A stretch of 64,000 nt of DNA from Novipirellula caenicola. Its GTDB lineage: Bacteria; Planctomycetota; Planctomycetia; Pirellulales; Pirellulaceae. Below, in pieces: positions 8,589 to 17,370 of the stretch (positions are counted from its first letter, which is position 1; the number at the start of each line of letters is the position of its first letter). The notes under the pieces were generated by a model. It worked only from the letters and a program-made list of their open reading frames with translations. It did not search any database and was not told the DNA's origin. Position numbers and translations under genes: made by a program. The DNA is taken from assembly GCF_039545035.1 (NCBI RefSeq), contig NZ_BAABRO010000006.1, positions 248,001-312,000 on the forward strand. Direction: 5' to 3'.

Positions 8589-11339
8589 TCAATCGAATTT
8601 GTCGACCCAGCGGGTCCACGATGCGATCTCTTCCTCGCTAAGCATCGGTTTGGGCAGCGTGCCAAGTCGCGTGCTGCCGGGCATCCCCGGGGTTTGGGCG
8701 CGGACGATCAGCATGCCGTTGGTGTTGACCTCGAATCCAATCATCCGATACCGGCTTTCTTGGCCATGCGCGATCGGGTCGATCTTGAAATCATAGCGTC
8801 CCAAGGAATGCCAGTTGTCGCGTTTGATTCCCGAGGTTTCCACCAGCGAGAGCGTCATCGTTTCCTGGGTGTCCCCCACGGTCAAACGCCGATTGGTGCG
8901 GGCCGGCAGCGCGGTACCACGCGGGACGATCGGCATGATCCGGCGGCGACCTTGCGGGGCTTCGACCAGAATCCCAATCGTTTGGCTGGTAACCGATTGA
9001 GGCGGCATCGCGATGCTGCCGCGGCCGGGCAGTTCGCTAGCCAAACAAGCGGCTGCGCCTCGAGCGACATCGGTGCGATCGACCACTTGAACAACAATCT
9101 CTTCGTTGAGTCCGCGGAGGATCTCGTCGCGTATCTCGTTCAATCGCAACAGCGGCCCGAGCGTGACAATTCGATCGATTCGTTTTCGCGACAGCGATGC
9201 ATAATGGCACGCGGATTTGATTGCGCTGCGAACCCCATCGACCAAATCTTCGCATGCTTGTAGCCATTCGGACCGCACCAGTATCACCGTTTGGTCGACT
9301 CCGCCGATTTCGAGTGTCACCTTCGTCGTGGGCATCAACATCAACGCGTGCATCGCGGTTTCACAAGCGATTTGCAGATGCGCTGCTTTGGCGGATCGGC
9401 GTGGATCGACGCCGTAATTTTTTTCAAACGCCGCCGCCGCCATGTCGACCAAACGCTGCATCCACGGCAACGTGCCAGTATGCCAATGGCCTGCGGTCGA
9501 GATTTGTTTCATGCGGCTCGCATCACGATGAAACACCGCCGCTTCGGTGCCTTGCCCTGTCAAACCAAGAAACAAAATCTTTTGGTCCGTGGTGGTATCC
9601 AACGACGTCGTCGTTTCTTCGCTGCGAGCCGATTCTTCGACCGGTGGCAACAATAGCGACTGGGCCGCGGCGACACTGCGGTCGATCAAACGCACCGTTT
9701 TCAGTCCCGCCATCTGAGCTGATTGCAGGATGCTTTGGCGATGCAGTTGGTCATAGCTCGAGGGGACCGTGATCGCGACGGCTGCCGGGGCGCCGTCAAA
9801 CTTCCATGCGTTGCGAGCAAGTCGTCTTAACAACAGCGCAAGCAGAACTTCGGGCGGACATTTTTGGCCTGCGATCGGTCGTTCGACAACCTGTTTCCCA
9901 ATGTACATCGGCAAACAGTGCACCAGACTCTTGGATCGAGTCGCACGCCGCTTCATCGCTTCGTCGCCGAAGAACAATTGGTTCGCGTCGCTGCCAATCG
10001 ACATGCGAAACAGCGGTCGTTTTTCGCCTCCGGCATACAGCGTGTTGACGCCGCCCTGAGGCGAGGCCTCGGCCGCGGCTGCGTAAAACATGCCCAGATC
10101 GAACGCCAACACGTTTGCCAGATGGGCCGAGGTCGAGCCACCGACGAACGTGGAACCTTCGCCGATCGGTTGTCGCAGTGCGAACTCGGCCAACCACTGC
10201 GGTTCATTCGTTTTGTCGGCGTATTCGCCAAGGTCTTCGATCACTTCGTCAAGCGACGTGTAGCGTGCATGAGGTTTCTTGGCCATCATGCGTCGAAACA
10301 GGTTGGCGAACTGCATGTCGACATCGCGTCGGACCTGCATCAAATCAGGGATTTCGCCGTGGCGATGCCCGTATACCTGCTCGAGGTATTCACCTGTAAA
10401 CGGCGGTTGGCCGGTCAACAAGAAATACAGCGTCGCCCCGAGTGAATAGATGTCGCTTCGAGAATCGGCGGCGTCGGCGTCCTCGAGCTGCTCGGGTGAC
10501 ATGAACGACAACGTACCGACCAAACGCCCTTTTGACGGACGCGCGTTGACGATGTCCTCGCCGGACGAGTCGGATGCTTGCGATTGCGACTTTTGCGACG
10601 CGGGTACCGCAGGCTGACGCGTGGTCAACCCCGCAGTGCTGATGCGAGCAAGTCCGAGGTCAAGCACTTTGACCGTTCCGTCCTTGGATCGCATGATGTT
10701 GCCCGGTTTGACGTCACGGTGGACAATGCCGGCTCGGTGAGCGTGCAGCAGCCCCATCGACGATTGACGGATGATCGATGCCGCTTCGCCGACCGACAAG
10801 GGGCCGCGAGTGGCCACCGTATTGGTCAACGTCATCCCATCGACGTACTCCATGGCCAAGTAATGAATCCCGTGGTCCTCGCCCGCATCAAACGCCGCGA
10901 CGATATTGGGGTGCAGGACACGTGAAGCCGCACGGATCTCTTCGTAGAAACGCTCGACGGCCTGTGGATCCTTCATCAATTGCCCAGGCAACATTTTCAG
11001 CGCCACCGTCCGCTGCATGCGAACATGTTCCGCCAAAAACACTTGCCCCATCCCGCCGCTGCCAAGTTTTTCTTTGAGGATGTAGTCGCCAAGCTGCTCG
11101 GGCATCGGCTCGACTTGGTCCTCACCTACCGCGGCTGCCCCGGTGCCCGAATCAGCAAAAAGAGCCGAGCCAGAAAGATCGAGTTCCGAAAAGTCGCCGC
11201 TCGATTGGCCGTCTCCATCGCATGTTGGAGGTTCGTCCGCACTGGGAAACAAGTTGGATGAGGGCGTATCAGGCACGACAAGGTATCTTTGGAGCGGATG
11301 AGATGCTGGAAAGATCGTGGAGTACCAGCGGCCCCGCAT
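8589..11339 (-). CDS. Ser/Thr protein kinase fused to a degenerate Hsp70-like region
   Basis: 916 aa, no membrane segment. Residues ~84-375 are a Hanks-type kinase: glycine loop GSGGMG (93-98), VALK lysine (115), HRDVKPGN (207-214, catalytic Asp209), DLG in place of DFG (227-229), and SPE (281-283). The activation region carries a Gln/Ser-rich insert (~236-270). Residues ~410-770 resemble the Hsp70 nucleotide-binding domain: FDLGMFY, VAITVPSSYDQLHRQSI (cf. the ITVPAYF segment of DnaK), AGLKTVRLIDRSVAAAQSLL, then a Hsp70-like beta segment (~785-855, PIVPRGTALPARTNRRLTV). Phosphate-loop glycines and threonines are largely replaced, so ATP hydrolysis there is doubtful. The first ~80 residues are acidic and disordered; the ATG lacks a strong ribosome site, so the start is uncertain. 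Confidence 0.85.
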   Translation of the reverse strand: MRGRWYSTIFPASHPLQRYLVVPDTPSSNLFPSADEPPTCDGDGQSSGDFSELDLSGSALFADSGTGAAAVGEDQVEPMPEQLGDYILKEKLGSGGMGQVFLAEHVRMQRTVALKMLPGQLMKDPQAVERFYEEIRAASRVLHPNIVAAFDAGEDHGIHYLAMEYVDGMTLTNTVATRGPLSVGEAASIIRQSSMGLLHAHRAGIVHRDVKPGNIMRSKDGTVKVLDLGLARISTAGLTTRQPAVPASQKSQSQASDSSGEDIVNARPSKGRLVGTLSFMSPEQLEDADAADSRSDIYSLGATLYFLLTGQPPFTGEYLEQVYGHRHGEIPDLMQVRRDVDMQFANLFRRMMAKKPHARYTSLDEVIEDLGEYADKTNEPQWLAEFALRQPIGEGSTFVGGSTSAHLANVLAFDLGMFYAAAAEASPQGGVNTLYAGGEKRPLFRMSIGSDANQLFFGDEAMKRRATRSKSLVHCLPMYIGKQVVERPIAGQKCPPEVLLALLLRRLARNAWKFDGAPAAVAITVPSSYDQLHRQSILQSAQMAGLKTVRLIDRSVAAAQSLLLPPVEESARSEETTTSLDTTTDQKILFLGLTGQGTEAAVFHRDASRMKQISTAGHWHTGTLPWMQRLVDMAAAAFEKNYGVDPRRSAKAAHLQIACETAMHALMLMPTTKVTLEIGGVDQTVILVRSEWLQACEDLVDGVRSAIKSACHYASLSRKRIDRIVTLGPLLRLNEIRDEILRGLNEEIVVQVVDRTDVARGAAACLASELPGRGSIAMPPQSVTSQTIGILVEAPQGRRRIMPIVPRGTALPARTNRRLTVGDTQETMTLSLVETSGIKRDNWHSLGRYDFKIDPIAHGQESRYRMIGFEVNTNGMLIVRAQTPGMPGSTRLGTLPKPMLSEEEIASWTRWVDKFD

Positions 11340-11587
11340 TCGGACGAATGTTTATGCTGGGAGGGAAAGCGATATCGCTCATCTGTTGAAACGCTGATTC
11401 TAGGCGAAGGAACTCATTTTTATAGACCTTACCGACTGTATGGATGACCAGAACCGCCGGATTCGGTACGATTCGTGAGGATTCTACGGCGTTTCATCAT
11501 GGTGTAGGTGATTCAAACCGCCCAAACGAGGTGTTTGTCTCGGTTTTTCATTTTCTCACTCCACTTCGCATATCGGAAGTTGATCTC

Positions 11588-12580
11588 TTGTCTGACCCAC
11601 AATCGGCTCGTCCTCATTCCACTGCTGCTGGTTCGGATCTTGCAGCGACGGATCGTCTGTTGCGGATCGCGACTCGCGAGAGCCCGTTGGCGATGTGGCA
11701 AGCCGAGCACGTTGCTAGCTTGCTTCAAGCGGCCGGTTACGCGACGAAATTGGTGCCGATGGTCAGCGGCGGGGACACCGACATGCGTCCGATCGATTCT
11801 GGCCGCCAGGTCGGCGTGTTCACCAAGCGAATTCAGCAAGCGGTCTTGGATGACGAGGCTGACATTGCGGTCCATTCGTTAAAGGATCTGCCGACCGAAG
11901 TCGATCCGAACCTAGTGCTTGCCGCGGTCCCGCCACGCGAAGTGGTCGAGGATTGTTTGGTGTCTCAATCGCAGTGGACGATTGCGACGTTGCCTGACGG
12001 AGCCAAGATCGGCACCGGCAGCCGCCGGCGTGCGGCTCAGTTGCGGTACCATCGCCCCGATTTGGATGTGCAACCGATTCGCGGCAACGTGCAAACACGA
12101 CTCGAAAAACTGCGGGTTGGCGAGTACGACGCGATCATGTTGGCGTCGGCGGGGTTAACGCGATTAAAAATGGACGACGTGACTCGCGTCGAATTGCCGC
12201 TCGATCAAATGTTACCCGCACCCGGCCAAGGGGCGCTTGCGATCGAAGTGCATCGCGACGCCGAAGCGGTTCAGAAGATGGTGAGCGTCCTGAACCATAT
12301 TCCCGCGCGAGCCGCAGTGACGGCCGAACGGACTTTGTTGGCGGCGCTCAACGGTGGCTGTTTGGCTCCCATCGCGGCTTATGCCCAAATCAACGATGGT
12401 ATACTGTCGCTTGATGCGGTGGTGTTGTCGACCGACGGCACCAAGCGGCTGGACGAAAGCCGGTCGATCGCATTTGATCCATCGCAATGGGAATCGTGCG
12501 CAAAAACGCTGGCCGACCAAGCCAGCGAAAGTTTGGCGAGTCGGGGAGCTCGTGAATTGATTCACGACACACGGTCGTAG
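11588..12580 (+). CDS. hemC: Hydroxymethylbilane synthase (porphobilinogen deaminase)
   Basis: Polymerises four porphobilinogens into hydroxymethylbilane in tetrapyrrole (haem) synthesis; cytoplasmic. Motifs: LRIATRESPLAMWQAEHV near the N terminus, GVFTKRIQQAVLDDEADIAVHSLKDLPT (split: the catalytic-domain core), GTGSRRRAAQL, PIRGNVQTRL, MLPAPGQGALAIE and AALNGGCLAPIAAYA, where the Cys carries the dipyrromethane cofactor. The frame is open from ATG 11444, but that would add 48 unrelated residues with no ribosome site. TTG 11588 has GGAAG eight bases upstream and gives 330 aa, close to the family length. The neighbours are unrelated, so it seems transcribed alone. Confidence 0.92.
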   Translation: MSDPQSARPHSTAAGSDLAATDRLLRIATRESPLAMWQAEHVASLLQAAGYATKLVPMVSGGDTDMRPIDSGRQVGVFTKRIQQAVLDDEADIAVHSLKDLPTEVDPNLVLAAVPPREVVEDCLVSQSQWTIATLPDGAKIGTGSRRRAAQLRYHRPDLDVQPIRGNVQTRLEKLRVGEYDAIMLASAGLTRLKMDDVTRVELPLDQMLPAPGQGALAIEVHRDAEAVQKMVSVLNHIPARAAVTAERTLLAALNGGCLAPIAAYAQINDGILSLDAVVLSTDGTKRLDESRSIAFDPSQWESCAKTLADQASESLASRGARELIHDTRS

Positions 12581-12699
12581 TGACCGATGCCGGCCCAACG
12601 TCGTCTGCTTGGGTATCGTTTGCGACGCGGAGCCGAGTGCCTTCTACCTTGGGTAGCGTCGCGAGCTGCTCGGTAGCAGCCAAACCGCCGGCCGTCGCA

Positions 12700-14925
12700 C
12701 TACGCACCCGCGAAACTGGTCGTCGGATCGACGATCGGTTCATCGGTGTGAATTTGATCCGCCTCGATTTCTTCGTCCGCGCTCCGCAGCGATCCAAAGT
12801 ACAACAAGCAAGTGACGGCGATCCCCATGCTGATCACAATCCAAAACGGTTGGTACTGGGGGCCTTGCTCGGTCGATTGCAAGAAGATCGATGCACCACC
12901 CCAACTGCTTTCGGTGATCCGCTGTAGCGAAACCGACAACGCATTATTGGTAAAGTGAATCAAGATGCCAGGCAACACCGACCCGGTTCGCAGTGCGATC
13001 CAACCCAGCAACAATCCCATCACAGTGGCAGCGATCGATTGCTGTAAAACGCCGTGCGAGATCCCAAACAGGATGGCGGTGACGACCACCGCACGCAGTC
13101 GTCCCCCTTGGCGTTCGAGCCCGCCAAAAATAAAGCCGCGGAAAGCAAGCTCTTCGCAAATCGCCGGGACGAGCGCCATCAACAACACCACTGAACCCCA
13201 GGGGGCGGCGGCAATTTGGTCAGCAAACGGCTTCATCGAAGCCATCGCTTGCTCGCTGACCGGATACATGTGACTGATCCACGACGACAACATGACATAG
13301 GTCGGATGCAGGGTACAGCCGAGCAGTACCCCTAACGGCAACGTGGTCCAATGAGGCATACGAATTCGTAAACTCTTTCGCAGCGAAGTCGTTAGCACGG
13401 TTGCCATCAACAGAGTCGGAGCCAGGATCAGACCGAGCTGTGGCATCAGCACCAAATTGCGGATGCCCGCGAACGTGGTTGGCATTTCGGTGACGGCTAG
13501 TTTGCCGAAGAACAATGCCACCAGGATTGCTGCACCACAGGCGACCGCTTGACTCGGGGTGGCCGCAATTTGTCGGTCACGCCACAGGTGCCGGACCCAT
13601 TGCCGCAGTTCCCATTGTTCGTTGCTGCCAAACAGCACCGATTCGTTATCAAATTGTTTCAGTGCCCAGCGGGCTGCCATCCACAGACACGTGATCGTGA
13701 CGCCGGCGACCATCGGCAAGTGCCACAGCGCGATCCCGTATTGGCCTTCGACCAACGCACGCACCATCAAAAACATTCCCGTGACGGGAATCAAACTGGT
13801 GCCGACGGTCAACGTCGTGCCGGGCAACATCGGCAACATCACCAACGGCAATGTGATCATCATCAGCGGCATCAAATAGTATTGGCCTTCTTTGCTGCTT
13901 CGCGCCATCGCGGCGACGGCCAACGCAAGTGCACTGAACAGTGTGGACAGTGGAACCAGGGCGACCAGCAACCACAGCATCGGGCCAACCGGCGGTGCAC
14001 CGATCGCGCCGGCAGCGTTGCCGAAACTAATCTGGCCGATCACAAACGAACTGGTCACCAACATACTTCCTGCGTTTAGGATCGCTGTCAGCATGCTAAA
14101 GGTCGTCACAGCGGCCAATTTGCCGGCGACGATTTCCGAGCGAAGTGCCGGGCTACACAGCAACGTTTCCAGCGTGCCGCGTTCTTTTTCGCCAGCGACC
14201 AAGTCGATCGCAGGATAGAACGCACCGGTCATCGCCCAAATCAGCATGATGAACGGCAGCAATTTGCTCCACAATGCCGCTTCGCGAGTACTGGCCGGTG
14301 CGATATCGATATCGTTCAGCTGGAACAATTCCAGCGACAGCATATCGATGCCCGACTCGGTCAACCGCTCGTTGATCCAACCCGAACGCCACGTTCCCAA
14401 GATTTTGGCGACCCGTTCACGAGCCACCATCGATTGGTCCGAGGCCACGTTGTAGAGCAATTGGATTGCCGCTTCGTCTTTTTTTAATCGATCTGCGGGC
14501 TCGGTGAATTCGGGCGGCACAACCACCACGACGTCAAACATACCGCTACTGACCCACTCTTGGGCGCGTTCAGCGACCGGGCGACGCGAATTTACTTCGT
14601 CCCACGGATACGTCACCACTTGCAGCGGGTCGTCGGCGGGCACCAACGATTCCGCGAAACGGTCTTCGCCCACCAGCGGTGGAACGTCAGCCAAATGGTC
14701 GGTGCCGATCACACACACACTGGTCGAATGCTGCTGCGTGAACTGAACCATCTGCAGCAACAAGGTTCCGACCAACGGGTAAAGCAGTACTGGCAACACC
14801 GCGATCGTGAATAGCGTGCGGCGGTCACGCAGTTGGTCTCGCATTTCCCGAGCATAGATCAGCCACACCGAGGACCAGCGTAGTTTGTCGGCGTTTTGTC
14901 GTTTTGGGCTTTTGATAAGGTTCAT
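12700..14925 (-). CDS. ABC-2 permease fused to a CPBP-family intramembrane protease
   Basis: 741-aa polytopic protein. The N-terminal half is an ABC-2/NatB-like permease: cytoplasmic [18 protein letters not shown], one membrane helix, a large extracytoplasmic loop (~60-225), then helices including [21 protein letters not shown] (the conserved EKERGT turn). The C-terminal half has CPBP (CAAX-protease-like) signatures: [16 protein letters not shown] around residue 590, GISHGV, and HFTNNALS, giving the Glu-Glu, His and Asn metal-site residues. Its start overlaps the stop of the upstream ATPase gene by four bases (ATGA), so the two form a transporter operon, probably Na+ or drug export as in NatAB; the substrate is not evident. 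Confidence 0.85.
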   Translation of the reverse strand: MNLIKSPKRQNADKLRWSSVWLIYAREMRDQLRDRRTLFTIAVLPVLLYPLVGTLLLQMVQFTQQHSTSVCVIGTDHLADVPPLVGEDRFAESLVPADDPLQVVTYPWDEVNSRRPVAERAQEWVSSGMFDVVVVVPPEFTEPADRLKKDEAAIQLLYNVASDQSMVARERVAKILGTWRSGWINERLTESGIDMLSLELFQLNDIDIAPASTREAALWSKLLPFIMLIWAMTGAFYPAIDLVAGEKERGTLETLLCSPALRSEIVAGKLAAVTTFSMLTAILNAGSMLVTSSFVIGQISFGNAAGAIGAPPVGPMLWLLVALVPLSTLFSALALAVAAMARSSKEGQYYLMPLMMITLPLVMLPMLPGTTLTVGTSLIPVTGMFLMVRALVEGQYGIALWHLPMVAGVTITCLWMAARWALKQFDNESVLFGSNEQWELRQWVRHLWRDRQIAATPSQAVACGAAILVALFFGKLAVTEMPTTFAGIRNLVLMPQLGLILAPTLLMATVLTTSLRKSLRIRMPHWTTLPLGVLLGCTLHPTYVMLSSWISHMYPVSEQAMASMKPFADQIAAAPWGSVVLLMALVPAICEELAFRGFIFGGLERQGGRLRAVVVTAILFGISHGVLQQSIAATVMGLLLGWIALRTGSVLPGILIHFTNNALSVSLQRITESSWGGASIFLQSTEQGPQYQPFWIVISMGIAVTCLLYFGSLRSADEEIEADQIHTDEPIVDPTTSFAGA

Positions 14926-15707
14926 GCGAATGCTCCTGAGATAGCGAGTCCTTGCACGTCCGCGTCCCCTTGTTCGTGTCGGCTAAGCAGGTCAAAGAAG
15001 ACCTCTTCAAAGTCTTCTTGGCCATGTCGCTGGCGAAGGTTTTCTAGCGTGCCGCTGTCTAGGATTCGGCCTTGGTGCATGATCGCAATCCGGTCACACA
15101 ATTTTTCGACCTCGCTCATAATGTGAGTCGAGAAGATCAAGCATTTGCCGCTGTCACGCAGATCCCGCACGATCGCCAACAGGTTGCGAGCCACCATCAC
15201 ATCGAGTCCCAGTGTGGCTTCGTCAAACACCAGCACCGGAGGGTTGTGAACCAAGGCGCGGGCGATCGAGACTTTTTGTTTCATTCCGGTCGACATCTTT
15301 GCGCCCGGGACATCGCGAAAATCGTTCATTCGCAATTGAGTGAACAACGATTCGAGGCGTTCGCGAAGCTCGTCGCGAGTCATGCCGTGCAAGCGACCGA
15401 AGTAGCCGACCATTTCCCACGCAGTCATGCGATCGTACATCGCGGTATTGTTGCTGACGAATCCGATTCGGCGACGCACTTCGGCTGGATCCGCCACGAC
15501 GTCGTAACCGGCGACTTTGGCGATCCCCGAAGTCGGGCTCAGTACCGTGCTCAAGATGCGAAGCACGGTGGTTTTGCCCGCGCCGTTGGGCCCCAGCAGC
15601 CCAAAGATTTCGCCTGCCCCGACCGTGAACGAGACACGGTCGACGGCGATAAACCGACCACGATTCAGATCGTCGTAGGTCTTGGTTAGATGTTGTACGT
15701 GAATCAT
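14922..15707 (-). CDS. ABC transporter ATP-binding protein (NatA-like)
   Basis: 261-aa ATPase of an ABC-2 exporter. Motifs in order: Walker [10 protein letters not shown]-loop region [18 protein letters not shown] (Gln replaced by Ser/Asn), signature [15 protein letters not shown], Walker [14 protein letters not shown]-loop [10 protein letters not shown]. Met at 15707 ([13 protein letters not shown]) is preferred to an upstream TTG at 15731 because it gives the usual family N terminus. The signature carries Thr-Gly-Met instead of Ser-Gly-Gly, as is common in NatA-type proteins. It is translationally coupled to the downstream permease/protease gene. Confidence 0.88.
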   Translation of the reverse strand: MIHVQHLTKTYDDLNRGRFIAVDRVSFTVGAGEIFGLLGPNGAGKTTVLRILSTVLSPTSGIAKVAGYDVVADPAEVRRRIGFVSNNTAMYDRMTAWEMVGYFGRLHGMTRDELRERLESLFTQLRMNDFRDVPGAKMSTGMKQKVSIARALVHNPPVLVFDEATLGLDVMVARNLLAIVRDLRDSGKCLIFSTHIMSEVEKLCDRIAIMHQGRILDSGTLENLRQRHGQEDFEEVFFDLLSRHEQGDADVQGLAISGAFA

Positions 15708-15939
15708 GGATGCCCATCTGCCCGGGATCAAATTGCCGTGGTCGGTTGAATCGTCGCGTGACGGTCAACACGGTCATAACGGTTGTTCCTACGGCGACCG
15801 CATCCTCAGCGTGGGGCTACCGGACGGGGTCAAAAGCGCATGGAGAAACCGCTACGGAATCGTAGCCCCCGATAGGGCAAAGGACAGCGATTCATGAGCG
15901 AACATGGCAAAAACGTGAGCAAAGGAACCCGGGGGGGCG

Positions 15940-17247
15940 TTAATCCTTCACTCTAAGCCGTACAACCGGACCTGTGATCGAATCGAGCGATTCGATTTCC
16001 TGCGTCGCGGCTCGAGCGGCACCCTCGGTCGCTTCGTGCGTCATGATGACCAACGGGACCGGATCGAGGTGCGTCGATCCGTTTTCGCCCTCGTGCTGCA
16101 TCACCGAGGCGATCGAGATCTTGTGCTTGGCCAACACCGAAGTGATCGACGCCAGCGTTCCGGGATGATTCGCTACGCTGAGTCGGAAATAATTCCGTCC
16201 CACCAACGTATCGGCATCGCGAAGTTTCGCACGCGGAGGATTATCGATCGAAAAATACTCGAGCGTTTGGAACGTCAATCGAGTCCGTCCGACGGCGGTA
16301 TCGATCAGATCGGCGACCACGGCCGAGGCGGTCGGCATCTGGCCAGCACCCAATCCATGGTAAAACACCGGTCCGACGGCATCGCCGACGACACGGATGG
16401 CATTAAACGCGTCGCGAACTTCGGCCAGCGGAGTCCCGATGCGGACCAACGTTGGCGCCACCGAAAGCTCGAGTCCATCGTCCGCCAAATTGGCCAAGGC
16501 CAATAACTTGATGCGATAACCGAGTTGGCGGCTGTATCGCAAATCATCGGGATCCAGCCCGTCGATCCCCATGCGCGGGATGTCAGACCAATCGACGGTC
16601 GCTCCGAACGCCAAATGCGCCAGGATCGCTAATTTCTGGGCCGCGTCTGTGCCGTCCACGTCCATCGTCGGGTCGGCTTCGGCGTAACCTAGTTCTTGGG
16701 CCTTGCGAACGACGACGTCGTAGGGCGCCCCTTTCTCGTCCATCTGTGTGACGATGAAGTTGCTGGTACCGTTGAGAATGCCTTCGAGTGATCGAATCTG
16801 GTTTGCCGACAAGCATTGGCTGACGTTGGCGATGATCGGGATCCCACCGGCGACCGACGCCTCAAACGCGATGCTACGGCCAAGTTCACGAGCCCGGGTG
16901 AACAATTCGGGGCCATGTTCGGCCAACAGCGCCTTGTTCGCCGTGACGATGTCTTTGCCGGATTCGAGCAGTCGCAACATGATCGAACGCGCCGGTTCCA
17001 AGCCGCCGATCAATTGAGCGACGACCGAGATCTCAGGATCATTGATCACGTCTTCAAGCGAATCGGTCGCGACCCCCGCCGGTAGATCAACGTCACGATG
17101 TTTGGCTAGATCGCGAACGACCGCCTTCTTCAGCCACAAGGTGCGGCCAGCATGGCGCGACGTGCGATCGCCATGATCAAGTAACAGTTTCGCGACACCC
17201 GTGCCAACGGTTCCCAGGCCAACAATGGCAATGTTTGTTTTTTCCAT
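15940..17247 (-). CDS. hom: Homoserine dehydrogenase
   Basis: 435-aa NAD(P)-dependent enzyme reducing aspartate semialdehyde to homoserine, for threonine and methionine synthesis. Visible: dinucleotide loop IVGLGTVGTGVA at the N terminus, IGGLEPARSIMLRLLESGKD, VTANKALLAEHG (catalytic-core lysine), SVAGGIPII, GILNGTSNFI, YAEADPTMDVDGTDAAQKLAILA, and a C-terminal ACT domain (~350-435, LTSV-type HKISIASVMQHEG) for feedback control. The start is set at the Met of MEKTNIAIVG; upstream codons form an unrelated extension. It follows ppdK on the same strand, but the ppdK terminator lies between them, so it probably has its own promoter. Confidence 0.93.
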   Translation of the reverse strand: MEKTNIAIVGLGTVGTGVAKLLLDHGDRTSRHAGRTLWLKKAVVRDLAKHRDVDLPAGVATDSLEDVINDPEISVVAQLIGGLEPARSIMLRLLESGKDIVTANKALLAEHGPELFTRARELGRSIAFEASVAGGIPIIANVSQCLSANQIRSLEGILNGTSNFIVTQMDEKGAPYDVVVRKAQELGYAEADPTMDVDGTDAAQKLAILAHLAFGATVDWSDIPRMGIDGLDPDDLRYSRQLGYRIKLLALANLADDGLELSVAPTLVRIGTPLAEVRDAFNAIRVVGDAVGPVFYHGLGAGQMPTASAVVADLIDTAVGRTRLTFQTLEYFSIDNPPRAKLRDADTLVGRNYFRLSVANHPGTLASITSVLAKHKISIASVMQHEGENGSTHLDPVPLVIMTHEATEGAARAATQEIESLDSITGPVVRLRVKD

Positions 17248-17300
17248 GCGAAAATGGTAATCGCAACGACCGCCCTCGACGAGGGCACAGGGGGGTGAAC

Positions 17301-17334
17301 CAAAAAAAACAGCGGCCGTTTCGGGCCGCTGTTT
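17301..17334 (-). terminator. Rho-independent terminator of ppdK
   Basis: AAACAGCGGCC (17307-17317) pairs with GGCCGCTGTTT (17324-17334) across a 6-base loop. On the minus strand the hairpin is followed by eight T. It begins 37 bases after the ppdK stop. Confidence 0.88.
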
Positions 17335-17370
17335 CAAGATTGATTTTATCGAGGTCGACAGACCGCCGAA

